Positions 27,467-35,126 are shown, counted from the stretch's first letter. The stretch is 64,000 nt of DNA from Pedosphaera sp. (GCA_028293325.1 JAQGPA010000006.1:26461-90460), one strand, 5' to 3'. Program-made: numbers and translations. The notes: a model not told the origin generated them from the sequence alone.

Positions 27467-28282
27467 ATGAGCAAGAATAAAAAACGGCAGGCGAAGGTGG
27501 TGGCGCAGAAGCGCAGTTACACGGGGCTGATCATCGGCGCGATATTGGGAATCGGCGCCATAGCGCTGGCGGTTAAAATAACGCCGGTTTTTTCCGCGCG
27601 GCAGTTGGTCGAAGCCGAGGTGAAAAGCGGAGCATCGGGTGCCGCTCCGCAGAGCCCGCCATTGGCATCAGCGATTCGCGGCGAACCGATCAGTCCGGCA
27701 GCGCCCACAGCCCAAACCGACATGGTGGCAACTCCAAGTCCATTGCCAACAAACGGCATTGCAGTGGCGAAGGAGGTTGCGACACCCGCAGTTGCCACCA
27801 ACACAGCGAAGGCGGCAGCGCCCGAAGAAGCCAAAAGGGCGGGCGGCGGCGACGAGTATATGAAGGTTGGTTTTGAAAAACTCTCCGGGTTCCGGTTTGA
27901 TATGACCGAAGACATGGCGGCTCCAGGCGGCGATACCATCAGCAAGTCGGCGCAGATTAGCGCGGAGATTCCGGATCATGTTAAGGCCTACAATGGAAAG
28001 CTCGTGGCCACGAAAGGGTTCATGCTACCGGTCAAGGTGAATAACGGCCTAGTGACGGAGTTCCTGCTGCTAAAAAGCCAGTCAGCCTGCTGTTATGGCG
28101 TCACGCCAAGAATAAACGAATGGATTGTTGTTCGAACAACAGGCAAGGGGATGAAGTCAATAATGGACGAACCAATCACGGTTTCCGGCAGATTATCAGT
28201 CGGCGAATTCCGCGAGGATGGCTATCTGGCCAGCATTTATCGAATGGATGCGGAAAAATTGGAAATGCCGCCGAATCCCTGA
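27467..28282 (+). CDS. DUF3299 protein
   Basis: A 271-residue protein with an N-terminal membrane helix (YTGLIIGAILGIGAIALAV), a low-complexity Ala/Pro linker and a C-terminal DUF3299 domain (about 150-270). The domain shows KGFMLPVKVNNGLVTEFLLL, SQSACCYGVTPRINEWIVV and ITVSGRLSVGEFREDG. DUF3299 genes are often found next to MacB-type ABC systems; I recall that Vibrio cholerae has a zinc-regulated cluster of this general make-up, but exact homology needs a search. The double Cys (ACCYG) is the visible metal or redox candidate. It follows the lipoprotein gene in the same operon. Confidence 0.8.
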   Translation: MSKNKKRQAKVVAQKRSYTGLIIGAILGIGAIALAVKITPVFSARQLVEAEVKSGASGAAPQSPPLASAIRGEPISPAAPTAQTDMVATPSPLPTNGIAVAKEVATPAVATNTAKAAAPEEAKRAGGGDEYMKVGFEKLSGFRFDMTEDMAAPGGDTISKSAQISAEIPDHVKAYNGKLVATKGFMLPVKVNNGLVTEFLLLKSQSACCYGVTPRINEWIVVRTTGKGMKSIMDEPITVSGRLSVGEFREDGYLASIYRMDAEKLEMPPNP

Positions 28283-28305
28283 TTCATGCCGGGCGTAACA
28301 TCTCA

Positions 28306-28322
28306 ATTATGTCTTGCATAAT
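28306..28322. promoter_or_regulatory. 17-bp inverted repeat before the second small paralogue, possible operator
   Basis: ATTATG and CATAAT are exact inverted arms separated by TCTTG. They lie 25 bases before the paralogue B start and after the DUF3299 stop. The size fits a Fur/Zur-family site, but the consensus is not an exact match. Confidence 0.35.
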
Positions 28323-28346
28323 GATGCTCAACGAGTTTTATAGCCT

Positions 28347-28676
28347 GTGTTGAACCAAACGCGCGCATTTTCACGCGGCCGTTTCCAACGCAAGCCGCTG
28401 TTGAGCAGCCTGTTTTTAGGCTTGTTTTTCTTGGTGCTGGTACTTTCCGGCAGCGAATCGCTGCACAGGATATTTCACAAGGACGCCGGCCATCCCAACC
28501 ACAGTTGCGTCGTTTCATTATTCGTCAAAGGGTTGATTAATTCCGCCGAGCCCTGCCTGTTTTTTGCGGTGGCTCTCCGGTTCATCACTCGCAGTGTTCC
28601 GGTGCTGGAAAGCTTCATTGCATCCGCGGCAGATTATCGCATTTCTTCAAGTCGGGCGCCTCCTTTGTTCTCCTAG
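28347..28676 (+). CDS. Small His/Cys-containing membrane protein, paralogue B
   Basis: A 109-residue paralogue of the 22753-23115 product. The first hydrophobic segment (LLSSLFLGLFFLVLVLSGSE) precedes SLHRIFHKDAGHPNHSC, then a second hydrophobic run and a C-terminus DYRISSSRAPPLFS. Start is a GTG at 28347. It sits just after a possible operator (28306-28322) and 160 bases before the TonB receptor. The two copies lie at the head of the two halves of the island, suggesting each has a role with its own transport complex, perhaps metal delivery or sensing. I know no characterised relative. Confidence 0.6.
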   Translation: MLNQTRAFSRGRFQRKPLLSSLFLGLFFLVLVLSGSESLHRIFHKDAGHPNHSCVVSLFVKGLINSAEPCLFFAVALRFITRSVPVLESFIASAADYRISSSRAPPLFS

Positions 28677-28730
28677 TCTTTCATTCAGGTTAATTCCTTG
28701 ATTCCTCAGGTCCGTCGCAAGCAGCACCGT

Positions 28731-28830
28731 TTTCAAACGGCGATGCCCTTTTAAAACTCAGAGTGAATGGGAATCTCCTGCCCGCATTCCAGGCGTCACT
28801 GCCTGCCAATCAGGAGACAACTTTACGAAA
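28731..28830 (+). promoter_or_regulatory. Structured leader before the TonB receptor, resembling a compressed cobalamin riboswitch
   Basis: In order, the leader carries AATGGGAAT, CTGCCCGC, GTCACTG and CAATCAGGAGAC, resembling conserved boxes of the cobalamin riboswitch (AGGGAAT, CTGCCCCCGC, GCCACTG, AGTCAGGAGACC), but the spacing between them is much shorter. Independently, three structures are possible: hairpin 28765-28769 with 28785-28789, hairpin 28790-28794 with 28801-28805, and a 7-bp pseudoknot between loop TCTCCTG (28774-28780) and CAGGAGA (28811-28817). CCTG/CAGG pairing (28802-28805 with 28811-28814) competes with the pseudoknot. The receptor start follows at 28841. Confidence 0.4.
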
Positions 28831-28840
28831 CTAGAAGAAC

Positions 28841-31054
28841 ATGAAACGAAATCATCATTATTATAGCGAGACTTCAGGCTTTGCCGGATGGCAGGGTAAA
28901 ATGCAGCCACGATACGCCCGGGCGTATCGGGCGGCGATTGTGTTGGCATCATTGGCGTGCGGTAGCGCGGCGATGGGGCAGACCAACAACGCCGTGGTCA
29001 GTTCGGGAAGCGCGACGAATGTCACCCAGTTGGAGAACACGACGGTGTTCGGCAAGCTGGATGAAGCGCGGAACAAAATCTCGGCGGACCTGGGAGCGAC
29101 GACTTATAGCATCAGCAAGGAGCAAATTGAGACGCAGGCGCAAGGGGCCAATGCACCTTTTAACCAGGTGTTGTTGCGCGCGCCGGGGGTATCGCTGGAT
29201 TCCTTTGGGCAGATCCATGTGCGCAACGAGCATGCGTTCGTGCAATACCGCATCAACGACGTCATTTTGCCGGAGGGAATCACGGGATTTGGGTCGGAGT
29301 TGGACACGAGGTTTATTGACAGCCTGGAATTGATCACGGGCGCATTGCCGGCGCAGTATGGCGTACGCAATGCGGGGGTGGTTGACATCAAGACCAAGAG
29401 CGGGGCGTATGTGAATGGGGGCGATGTATCAATGTTCGGGGGAAGTTACGACACGGTCAAGCCGGGTTTTGAGTACGGCGGCAAGGAGGGGAACCTGAAC
29501 TATTATGTGAGCGGCAGTTATCTGCATACGGGTTTGGGGATTGAAAATCCGACGCCGAGCACCAATCCGATTCATGATGACAGCGACCAGTTCAAGGGGT
29601 TCGCCTATCTTTCCTACATCCTGGACGACACGAGCCGGTTGAGCCTGATCATGAGCGGGGCGCATAGTTATTTCCAAATACCGAATAGTCCCGGACAGAC
29701 GGCCGGGACGGATCCCGCCGGGAATCCGTTTCCGCTCGGCGGCATCGCGTTCGACTCCTCAACGTTGAACGAGAACCAGACTGAGCAAAATTATTACGGG
29801 GTGGTGTCGTATCAGAAAATCATGGGCGACCTGAATTTGCAGTTGGCGGGGTTCAGCCGTTACAGCAGCGTGGTGTTTCGGCCTGACTCGACGGGTGATT
29901 TGTTTTTCAACGGCGTGGCCAGCCGGGTGGACCGCAATATCCTGACGCACGGGCTGCAGGGTGATTCAAGTTATGATTTAAACGACAGCCATACGTTGCG
30001 CGGGGGCGTGCAGATGTCTGCGTCCAAAGCAGTGAGCGATAGTACCACGACGGTGTTCAATGTTGACGGGGCGGGGAATGCCTCGGCGCCATCGTTTCCG
30101 ATTGTGGATAACGGTTCCAAATGGGGCTATTTGTTTGGCGCGTATTTGCAGGATGAATGGAAGATCAGCAAACAATTCACGGTGAATTATGGCGCGCGCA
30201 TCGATCTTTCGGATGCGTTTCTGACCGAGTGGGAGTTTGAACCGCGCGTCAATGCGATCTACAAGCCGACCGAGAAGACAACGTTTCATGCGGGATATGC
30301 GCGGTATTTTACGCCGCCGCCGCTGGAGTCGATTTCGCAAACGACGGTCAACAAGTTTAATGGGACGTCGAATGCGGCGGCGAATACGCAGAACGATCCG
30401 GTGCAATCCGAGCGGTCGCATTATTTTGATGTGGGCGCGACGCAGATCGTGGCTCCGGGATTGCAACTGGGGGTGGACGGGTATTACAAGATTGCGCGGA
30501 ACCAGCTTGATGACGGGCAATTCGGGCAGGCGCTGATTGTCACGCCGTTTAACTATCGTAACGGGATACTCTATGGGGTGGAGTTCACGGCCACGTATAA
30601 GCGGGATGGCTTTTCGGCTTATGGGAATTTTGCCTATTCGCAGGAGAAGGCGCGGAACATTGATTCGGCGCAGTTCAACTTTGATCCGGCCGATCTGGCG
30701 TTTATCAAAAACAACTACATCTTTACCGACCACAACCAAACCTTCACGGGGTCGGCAGGGGTTTCATATGCGTTCTGCAACACGCTGGCGTTTGCCGATC
30801 TTTTATATGGCAACGGTTTGCGGGCGGACGGCGCGGTTCCGAACGGGCGGAAGCTGCCGGGGTACACGACGGTGAATTTGGGAATCGAGCATGACTTCAA
30901 ATTGGGCCATAAGAATCAATTAAAAGCGCGGCTTGATGTGGTAAATGTGTTCGATAAGGTCTATGAAATACGCGATGGAACGGGTGTGGGTGTGGGAGCG
31001 GCGCAATTTGGGGCGCGGCGCGGCTTTTATGGGACGGTGACGTATGCCTTCTGA
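28841..31054 (+). CDS. TonB-dependent outer-membrane receptor
   Basis: A 737-residue receptor. An extended N-terminus with signal peptide (hydrophobic part IVLASLACGSAAMGQ) precedes the plug domain (about 65-190; YSISKEQIETQAQGANAP, QIHVRNEHAFVQYRINDV, GALPAQYGVRNAGVVDIKTK). A 22-strand-type barrel follows and ends with the canonical terminal Phe after GFYGTVTYAF. The substrate is not determined by sequence; the adjacent TonB/ExbB/ExbD genes and the His-rich partner genes suggest a metal, cofactor or metal chelate. A structured leader is just upstream. The gene after it is tonB, with a hairpin (31085-31119) in the gap. Confidence 0.92.
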   Translation: MKRNHHYYSETSGFAGWQGKMQPRYARAYRAAIVLASLACGSAAMGQTNNAVVSSGSATNVTQLENTTVFGKLDEARNKISADLGATTYSISKEQIETQAQGANAPFNQVLLRAPGVSLDSFGQIHVRNEHAFVQYRINDVILPEGITGFGSELDTRFIDSLELITGALPAQYGVRNAGVVDIKTKSGAYVNGGDVSMFGGSYDTVKPGFEYGGKEGNLNYYVSGSYLHTGLGIENPTPSTNPIHDDSDQFKGFAYLSYILDDTSRLSLIMSGAHSYFQIPNSPGQTAGTDPAGNPFPLGGIAFDSSTLNENQTEQNYYGVVSYQKIMGDLNLQLAGFSRYSSVVFRPDSTGDLFFNGVASRVDRNILTHGLQGDSSYDLNDSHTLRGGVQMSASKAVSDSTTTVFNVDGAGNASAPSFPIVDNGSKWGYLFGAYLQDEWKISKQFTVNYGARIDLSDAFLTEWEFEPRVNAIYKPTEKTTFHAGYARYFTPPPLESISQTTVNKFNGTSNAAANTQNDPVQSERSHYFDVGATQIVAPGLQLGVDGYYKIARNQLDDGQFGQALIVTPFNYRNGILYGVEFTATYKRDGFSAYGNFAYSQEKARNIDSAQFNFDPADLAFIKNNYIFTDHNQTFTGSAGVSYAFCNTLAFADLLYGNGLRADGAVPNGRKLPGYTTVNLGIEHDFKLGHKNQLKARLDVVNVFDKVYEIRDGTGVGVGAAQFGARRGFYGTVTYAF

Positions 31055-31084
31055 ACTTTCAGATGGATAACGCGCATTGGTTGT

Positions 31085-31119
31085 GGCATTGGGGTTGCCG
31101 GGTTGGCGGCCCCAATGCC
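31085..31119 (+). other. 10-bp hairpin between the receptor and tonB genes
   Basis: GGCATTGGGG (31085-31094) and CCCCAATGCC (31110-31119) are perfect arms with a 15-base loop. No T run follows, so it may lower downstream expression or protect the receptor mRNA end, not act as a simple terminator. Confidence 0.5.
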
Positions 31120-31144
31120 CGGCGAGCGGCTGGTCTAAATATTG

Positions 31145-31849
31145 ATGGAAACAGGAACTGGCAAGGCAGCGGGAAACTACGAGTTAAAATCGGAGTTGGC
31201 GAAGCTTTGTCTGCCAGCGGGCCGGGACAATGACCGGAAGCTGGCGTGGGTGAATTCGATCTGCATTCTGTTTTTATTGATTGGGGTGTTGGGGGCGAAG
31301 TCGCCGGACACCCGGCTCAAGGCACTGCCGCAAATGGAAGAGCCGATTCCGGTGATCATCGAGCCGACTCCGCCGCCGGCGTCGCAGGACGAACCGCGGA
31401 AGGAAGAGGAAACGCCGCCGGAGCAGAAAGAAACTCCGCAGGTAGTGGTGGTGACGCCGGAGACGCCGGCGATTAATTTCGCGGTGCCGACGGTAGGGAA
31501 TTTAGTGGTGCCGCTGGGGATTGCGAAGGCGCCGCCGTTGAAGCCGATGGCGCCGATTGAGCCGGCGCGGAGCGTGCCGACGACGTTGAATAATACGGGG
31601 AACGGGGGAGATCGTCCGGCGCCGCCGTATCCGAAAATTGCGCTGGAGCAGGGGCAGGAAGGTTCCGTGGTGCTGGCGCTGACGGTGGATGACGGCGGGG
31701 TAATTGTCGAGATTCAGGTGAAGGAATCGTCGGGTTCAGGGGTGCTGGACCGGAGCGCGCTGGAATTTGTGAAGCGGCATTGGATCATTCCACCGGGGAA
31801 CAGGACGCGGGTTTATGAAGCGCCCATTACGTTTAAACTGATTAAATGA
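31145..31849 (+). CDS. tonB: TonB family energy-transducing protein
   Basis: A 234-residue TonB homologue (ATG 31145, a TTG lies 3 bases upstream). An N-terminal membrane segment (SICILFLLIGVLGAK) precedes a long Pro/Glu-rich periplasmic spacer (about 55-110; PIPVIIEPTPPPAS). The C-terminal TonB domain has APPYPKIALEQGQEGSVVLAL (split: APPYPKIALEQGQEG and SVVLAL), SGSGVLDRSALEFVKRHW and a final beta strand. It transmits energy from ExbB/ExbD to the receptor encoded just upstream. Confidence 0.88.
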   Translation: METGTGKAAGNYELKSELAKLCLPAGRDNDRKLAWVNSICILFLLIGVLGAKSPDTRLKALPQMEEPIPVIIEPTPPPASQDEPRKEEETPPEQKETPQVVVVTPETPAINFAVPTVGNLVVPLGIAKAPPLKPMAPIEPARSVPTTLNNTGNGGDRPAPPYPKIALEQGQEGSVVLALTVDDGGVIVEIQVKESSGSGVLDRSALEFVKRHWIIPPGNRTRVYEAPITFKLIK

Positions 31850-31932
31850 AAAACCGAAGCATCACGGTACGGACGATGCAATGCGGATTTATGAAATGCA
31901 ACTGGATCGTAACAATTTATAATTACTAATTT

Positions 31933-32595
31933 ATGCTCGCAAATATTGTGGTTCAATTTTTTGAAAAGGGCGGCCCGGTGATGTGGCCGATATTGGTCTG
32001 CGCATTTGTCGCGGTGGCGGTGGTGGGCGAACGCGCGGTGTGGTGGTGGCAGGAGAGCCGGAAGCGGGAGCCGCAAAAGCTGGAGCAGTTGCTCGGCGCG
32101 CTGGAGAACGGGGACATTGCGGCGGCGAAGAGCGTGGCGGCGAATTCGAGCGACCCAGTGGTGCGGATGATTCATCACGGGTTGAACCATTCGCATACGT
32201 CGTTGCAGGGGGCGCTGCAAGTGGCGGCGGGGATTGAGATGGAGCGGGCGGGGCGGTTTTTGACGGTGATGGACACGCTGGTGACGCTGGCGCCGTTGCT
32301 GGGTTTGCTGGGCACGGTGACAGGGTTGATGCGGGCGTTCCTGAACGTGGGGGACGCGGAGCTTTCGGTGATGTCGGTGACGGGAGGCATCGGGGAGGCG
32401 TTGATTGCGACGGCGTGCGGGCTGGGGATCGCGATTGTTTCGTTGATTCCATATAATTTTTTCAATGGGAAGGTGGCGCGGCTGCAGTTTGAACTGGAAA
32501 CGGCGGCGACGAATGTGGAGGTGATGGTGAACAGCTCGCGGCAGCGGGAGGGGGAAACGGGGCGGGAAATGGCGGGAGCGGACAAGGGGCGATGA
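31933..32595 (+). CDS. exbB: ExbB (MotA/TolQ/ExbB proton channel) protein
   Basis: A 220-residue inner-membrane protein with three membrane segments: GPVMWPILVCAFVAVAVV near the N-terminus, TLAPLLGLLGTVTGLMRAF in the middle and GEALIATACGLGIAIVSLIPY. The last two are the MotA/ExbB signature. It energises TonB with ExbD. It lies 83 bases after tonB and about 190 bases before the first exbD; that second gap contains an inverted-repeat-rich element (32641-32731). Confidence 0.93.
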   Translation: MLANIVVQFFEKGGPVMWPILVCAFVAVAVVGERAVWWWQESRKREPQKLEQLLGALENGDIAAAKSVAANSSDPVVRMIHHGLNHSHTSLQGALQVAAGIEMERAGRFLTVMDTLVTLAPLLGLLGTVTGLMRAFLNVGDAELSVMSVTGGIGEALIATACGLGIAIVSLIPYNFFNGKVARLQFELETAATNVEVMVNSSRQREGETGREMAGADKGR

Positions 32596-32640
32596 GCATT
32601 AAGAACACCCATCAAGATCGGATGCACGGGCGAAACAAAT

Positions 32641-32731
32641 GGAACGAGGGTTTGGAACCCCTCACCCCGGCCCTCTCCCCGCTTGGGCAGGGAGAGGGAG
32701 TAGAAGGACTGGGCGAATTTTACAGCGCAGG
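32641..32731 (+). repeat. CTCACCC-type dispersed element, copy 1
   Basis: About 90 bases starting GGAACGAGGGTTTGGAACCC and containing CCCTCTCCCCGC opposite GGGAGAGGG, an internal inverted repeat. A second, more diverged copy lies at 38774-38866 with the same GTTTGGAACCCCTCAC opening. It separates exbB from exbD. Similar CTCACCC/CCCTCTCCC elements occur dispersed in many bacterial genomes. Confidence 0.65.
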
Positions 32732-32781
32732 GCGCCAGTGCGTTTTGTCAGATGCTCCTGGCGCGTGGAGAATGGCCTGAC

Positions 32782-33207
32782 ATGAAATTGCCTTCACCCA
32801 TCAAGCGCCGGCATTCGCGGATTGAGATTATTCCGCTGATCGACATCATGTTTTTTTTGCTGGCGTCGTTCATGATGGTGAGTTTGCAGATGAACAAGAC
32901 GCAGAACATCAAGGTGAATTTGCCGGGGGCGACGCAGGGCCGGCCGGACTTCAAGCCGGATATGATCAACATTGCGGTGGACAAGGACGGCGGCGTGTGG
33001 CTGGAGAAGAAGCAGATTAAACTGCCGGAGTTGAGCAAGGTGTTGAGCGATCGATTTCGGCATGACACGAATGCGCTGGTTTACATCAGCGGCGATCTGG
33101 ACACGAAGCACGGGGACATGGTGGACGTGCTGGAAATCGTGCGGCGCGCGGGGGTGCAGAAGGTGGCGTTCGCGGTGAGCGGGACGTCGCCAACGAACGG
33201 AAAATGA
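32782..33207 (+). CDS. exbD: ExbD-like biopolymer transport protein, copy 1
   Basis: A 141-residue ExbD. The N-terminal cytoplasmic region is basic, and one membrane helix (IEIIPLIDIMFFLLASFMMV) contains the essential Asp21. The periplasmic domain has INIAVDKDGGVWL and VDVLEIVRRAGVQKV. The start is ATG 32782; a frame upstream is open to 32752. The next gene encodes a second ExbD and the two overlap by 4 bases (ATGA). Over 75 bases coding for the helix the two genes differ at only two positions, though the rest is diverged. Confidence 0.92.
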   Translation: MKLPSPIKRRHSRIEIIPLIDIMFFLLASFMMVSLQMNKTQNIKVNLPGATQGRPDFKPDMINIAVDKDGGVWLEKKQIKLPELSKVLSDRFRHDTNALVYISGDLDTKHGDMVDVLEIVRRAGVQKVAFAVSGTSPTNGK

Positions 33208-33623
33208 AAATCAAATCACCATTGCCACGCAAGCGGACGCGGATTGAGATCATTCCGCTGATCGACATCATGTTCTTTTTGCTGGCGTCGTTCATGATGG
33301 TGAGTTTGCAGATGCAAAAAATACGGACGCTGAAGGCGAATTTGCCGACAGCGACGGTGGTGAAGTCCACCGTGAAGCCGGACATGATTAACCTTAACGT
33401 GGACCGGTTCGGGCAGGTGTCGCTGGACAAGCAGGTGATGGGGTTTCCGGAGTTGTTGAATGAGTTGACGAAGCGTTACCAGGCGAACACGAATATCCCG
33501 GTTTACATCACGGGGAACCGGGAGACGACGCATGGGGCGATGATGTATGTATTGGATTTTGTGAAGCGGGCGGGGATTCAAAAGGTCGCCATTTCGGTGC
33601 GGGCCGACACGGGCAGCCAGTAA
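33204..33623 (+). CDS. exbD: ExbD-like biopolymer transport protein, copy 2
   Basis: A 139-residue ExbD with the same helix and Asp21 as copy 1. The periplasmic domain differs (INLNVDRFGQVSLDKQVMGF, then VYITGNRETTHGAMMYVLDF). ExbD works as a dimer, so a heterodimer of the two products is plausible (inference). It overlaps exbD copy 1 and is followed 7 bases later by the coiled-coil gene, so these three, with exbB and tonB, form one transcription unit. Confidence 0.92.
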   Translation: MKIKSPLPRKRTRIEIIPLIDIMFFLLASFMMVSLQMQKIRTLKANLPTATVVKSTVKPDMINLNVDRFGQVSLDKQVMGFPELLNELTKRYQANTNIPVYITGNRETTHGAMMYVLDFVKRAGIQKVAISVRADTGSQ

Positions 33624-33630
33624 ACTTATC

Positions 33631-34164
33631 ATGAAGAATTCGCATCAAAATTTGTTGATTGTGCTGGCGCTGAGCCTGTGTGTTCTGTGCGCCTATCAGT
33701 GGTACGGGCAGACGTTGCAACGGAATGAAATGGAGCAGATGAGCCGGGTGATATATCAGAAGTCAGCGGAGATCCAGGGCTACACGAATTCGATGCAGAT
33801 GATGGACAAGCAGGTTGCGCAGATGGATGGGCGGATTACGGAGTTGAAGAACACGGTGCAGACGAACGGGCAGGTGATGCTGGAGCAGAAAAGGGAGATC
33901 AACAGGCTGGAGGCGGGCAACACGGCGCTGACGAATCAGATCGCAGAATATAAAAAGGCGGTGGAGACGGTGGAGGCGAAGCTCAAGGAGGCTTATGAGG
34001 GGGTGAAGAAGCAGAATGAATCGATCAAGGAATTGGTGGCGGAGCGGGATGATTTGGTGACGAAGCTCAATGAAAGTGTGAAGGAGCGGAATGGGATCGT
34101 GACGCAGTATAATGATTTGGTGGAGCGGGTGAAGAAGATGCAGGGCGGCGGGAAGGGGCAATAA
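33631..34164 (+). CDS. Coiled-coil protein with N-terminal membrane anchor
   Basis: A 177-residue protein, unrecognised beyond its architecture. One N-terminal membrane helix (LLIVLALSLCVLCAYQW) is followed by an almost continuous heptad-rich coiled coil to the C-terminus. Segments such as QMDGRITELKNTVQTNGQ, EQKREINRLEAGNTAL and EERDDLVTKLNESVKERNG-like repeats show the heptads. It is the last gene of the tonB-exbBD unit. A role in bridging the ExbBD-TonB complex to the envelope is possible but is inference. Confidence 0.7.
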   Translation: MKNSHQNLLIVLALSLCVLCAYQWYGQTLQRNEMEQMSRVIYQKSAEIQGYTNSMQMMDKQVAQMDGRITELKNTVQTNGQVMLEQKREINRLEAGNTALTNQIAEYKKAVETVEAKLKEAYEGVKKQNESIKELVAERDDLVTKLNESVKERNGIVTQYNDLVERVKKMQGGGKGQ

Positions 34165-34212
34165 TCCGAAGTGTTCAGAGTTTGGGGTTCAGAGTTCAGA
34201 GCCAAGAAAGAT

Positions 34213-34240
34213 CGACGACGAGGACGAGGACGAGGACGAT
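34213..34240. repeat. GAC/GAG triplet run
   Basis: GACGAC followed by (GAGGAC) units, about 28 bases, in the gap before the peroxiredoxin promoter. Longer versions, in the complementary orientation, lie at 62265-62288, 62774-62812 and 63125-63157. Confidence 0.7.
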
Positions 34241-34295
34241 GGGGAGGGGAGAATATTGGCGTGAACGGTATGCTGCATCGGGGCGCAATCGCCAT

Positions 34296-34324
34296 TTGAC
34301 AGGCGTTTGGCTGGGTCTTATAAA
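34296..34324 (+). promoter_or_regulatory. Strong sigma-70-type promoter of the peroxiredoxin gene
   Basis: TTGACA (34296-34301) and TATAAA (34319-34324) are separated by exactly 17 bases. The predicted start is about 33 bases before the peroxiredoxin ATG at 34364. Confidence 0.8.
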
Positions 34325-34363
34325 CACGGGCTGATTTGAATTAAACCTTTAACTATTACTATT

Positions 34364-34843
34364 ATGGCACTCGCTGTTGGCACCAAAGCACCTGATTTCA
34401 CCCTCAAATCCAAACAGGCCACCGGTCTGGTGGATGTCAAGCTGAGCAACAATTTCGGCAAGAAGAACACGGTCCTGCTGTTTTTCCCGGCGGCGTTCAC
34501 CGGGGTTTGCACGACGGAGTTGTGCGACGTCACCGCCGGTTTGTCGCAATATTCCGGGCTGAATGCCGACGTGGTTGCCATCAGCGTGGATACGCCGTTT
34601 GCGCAGGAGGCCTGGGCGCAGAAGGAAAAAATTGGCATCACGCTGGCCAGTGATTTGAACAAGACGGTGACCAAGGAATATGATGTGCTCTTCCCGATGC
34701 TCGCCGGAGTGGGTGACACGGCAGCGCGCGCGGCGTTCGTCATCGACAAGAGCGGCGTCATCCAATACAGCGAGAAAACGGCCACGCCCAAGGATTTGCC
34801 GAACTTCGCGGCGGTCAAAGATACCCTGGCCAAGCTGAACTAA
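34364..34843 (+). CDS. Peroxiredoxin
   Basis: A 159-residue thiol peroxidase (AhpC/TSA, redoxin type). The peroxidatic site is FFPAAFTGVCTTELCDV with Cys49 and a second Cys54. The motif AISVDTPFAQEAWA and ITLASDLNKTVTKEYDVLFP are family-typical. It is preceded by a near-consensus promoter and followed by a strong terminator, so it is a monocistronic, probably highly expressed gene. It differs from the BCP-type enzyme at 22231 in both active-site context and length. Confidence 0.92.
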   Translation: MALAVGTKAPDFTLKSKQATGLVDVKLSNNFGKKNTVLLFFPAAFTGVCTTELCDVTAGLSQYSGLNADVVAISVDTPFAQEAWAQKEKIGITLASDLNKTVTKEYDVLFPMLAGVGDTAARAAFVIDKSGVIQYSEKTATPKDLPNFAAVKDTLAKLN

Positions 34844-34873
34844 GCGCCGGCACAGTCCATCTCAACATTTGAG

Positions 34874-34906
34874 CGGGCGGAAGGCGACTTCCGCCCGTTT
34901 CGTTTT
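34874..34906 (+). terminator. Rho-independent terminator of the peroxiredoxin gene
   Basis: A perfect 10-bp GC-rich stem (34874-34883 with 34888-34897, loop GCGA) is followed by TTTCGTTTTT. It begins 30 bases after the stop codon. Confidence 0.9.
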
Positions 34907-34976
34907 TGTGGGGGAATATTCACCGCGAAGGCGCGGAGGTGCGGAGGTGGGAAATTTGAGGGGATTTTAGAAAACA

Positions 34977-35126
34977 GGAGGTTGAAACGCAGCAAAGTGG
35001 CGCAAACAAAGGGGATGGTTGGGGTCTTCTGTGAAAAAAGCTGAGCGACACGAGCGACACGAGCGACATCCACGATTTAAGGGATGTGATTAAATCGCCA
35101 AGATGAGCAACAAGAATGTTCGGAGT
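34977..35126 (+). repeat. 150-bp dispersed repeat, copy 1
   Basis: Aligns over its whole length, in reverse orientation and without gaps, to 62942-63091 with many scattered mismatches. The most conserved core is GCTGAGCGACA then GAGCGACACGAGCGACATCC. Both copies end with an ATG-containing segment AAGATGA...TTCGGAGT. Confidence 0.75.
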
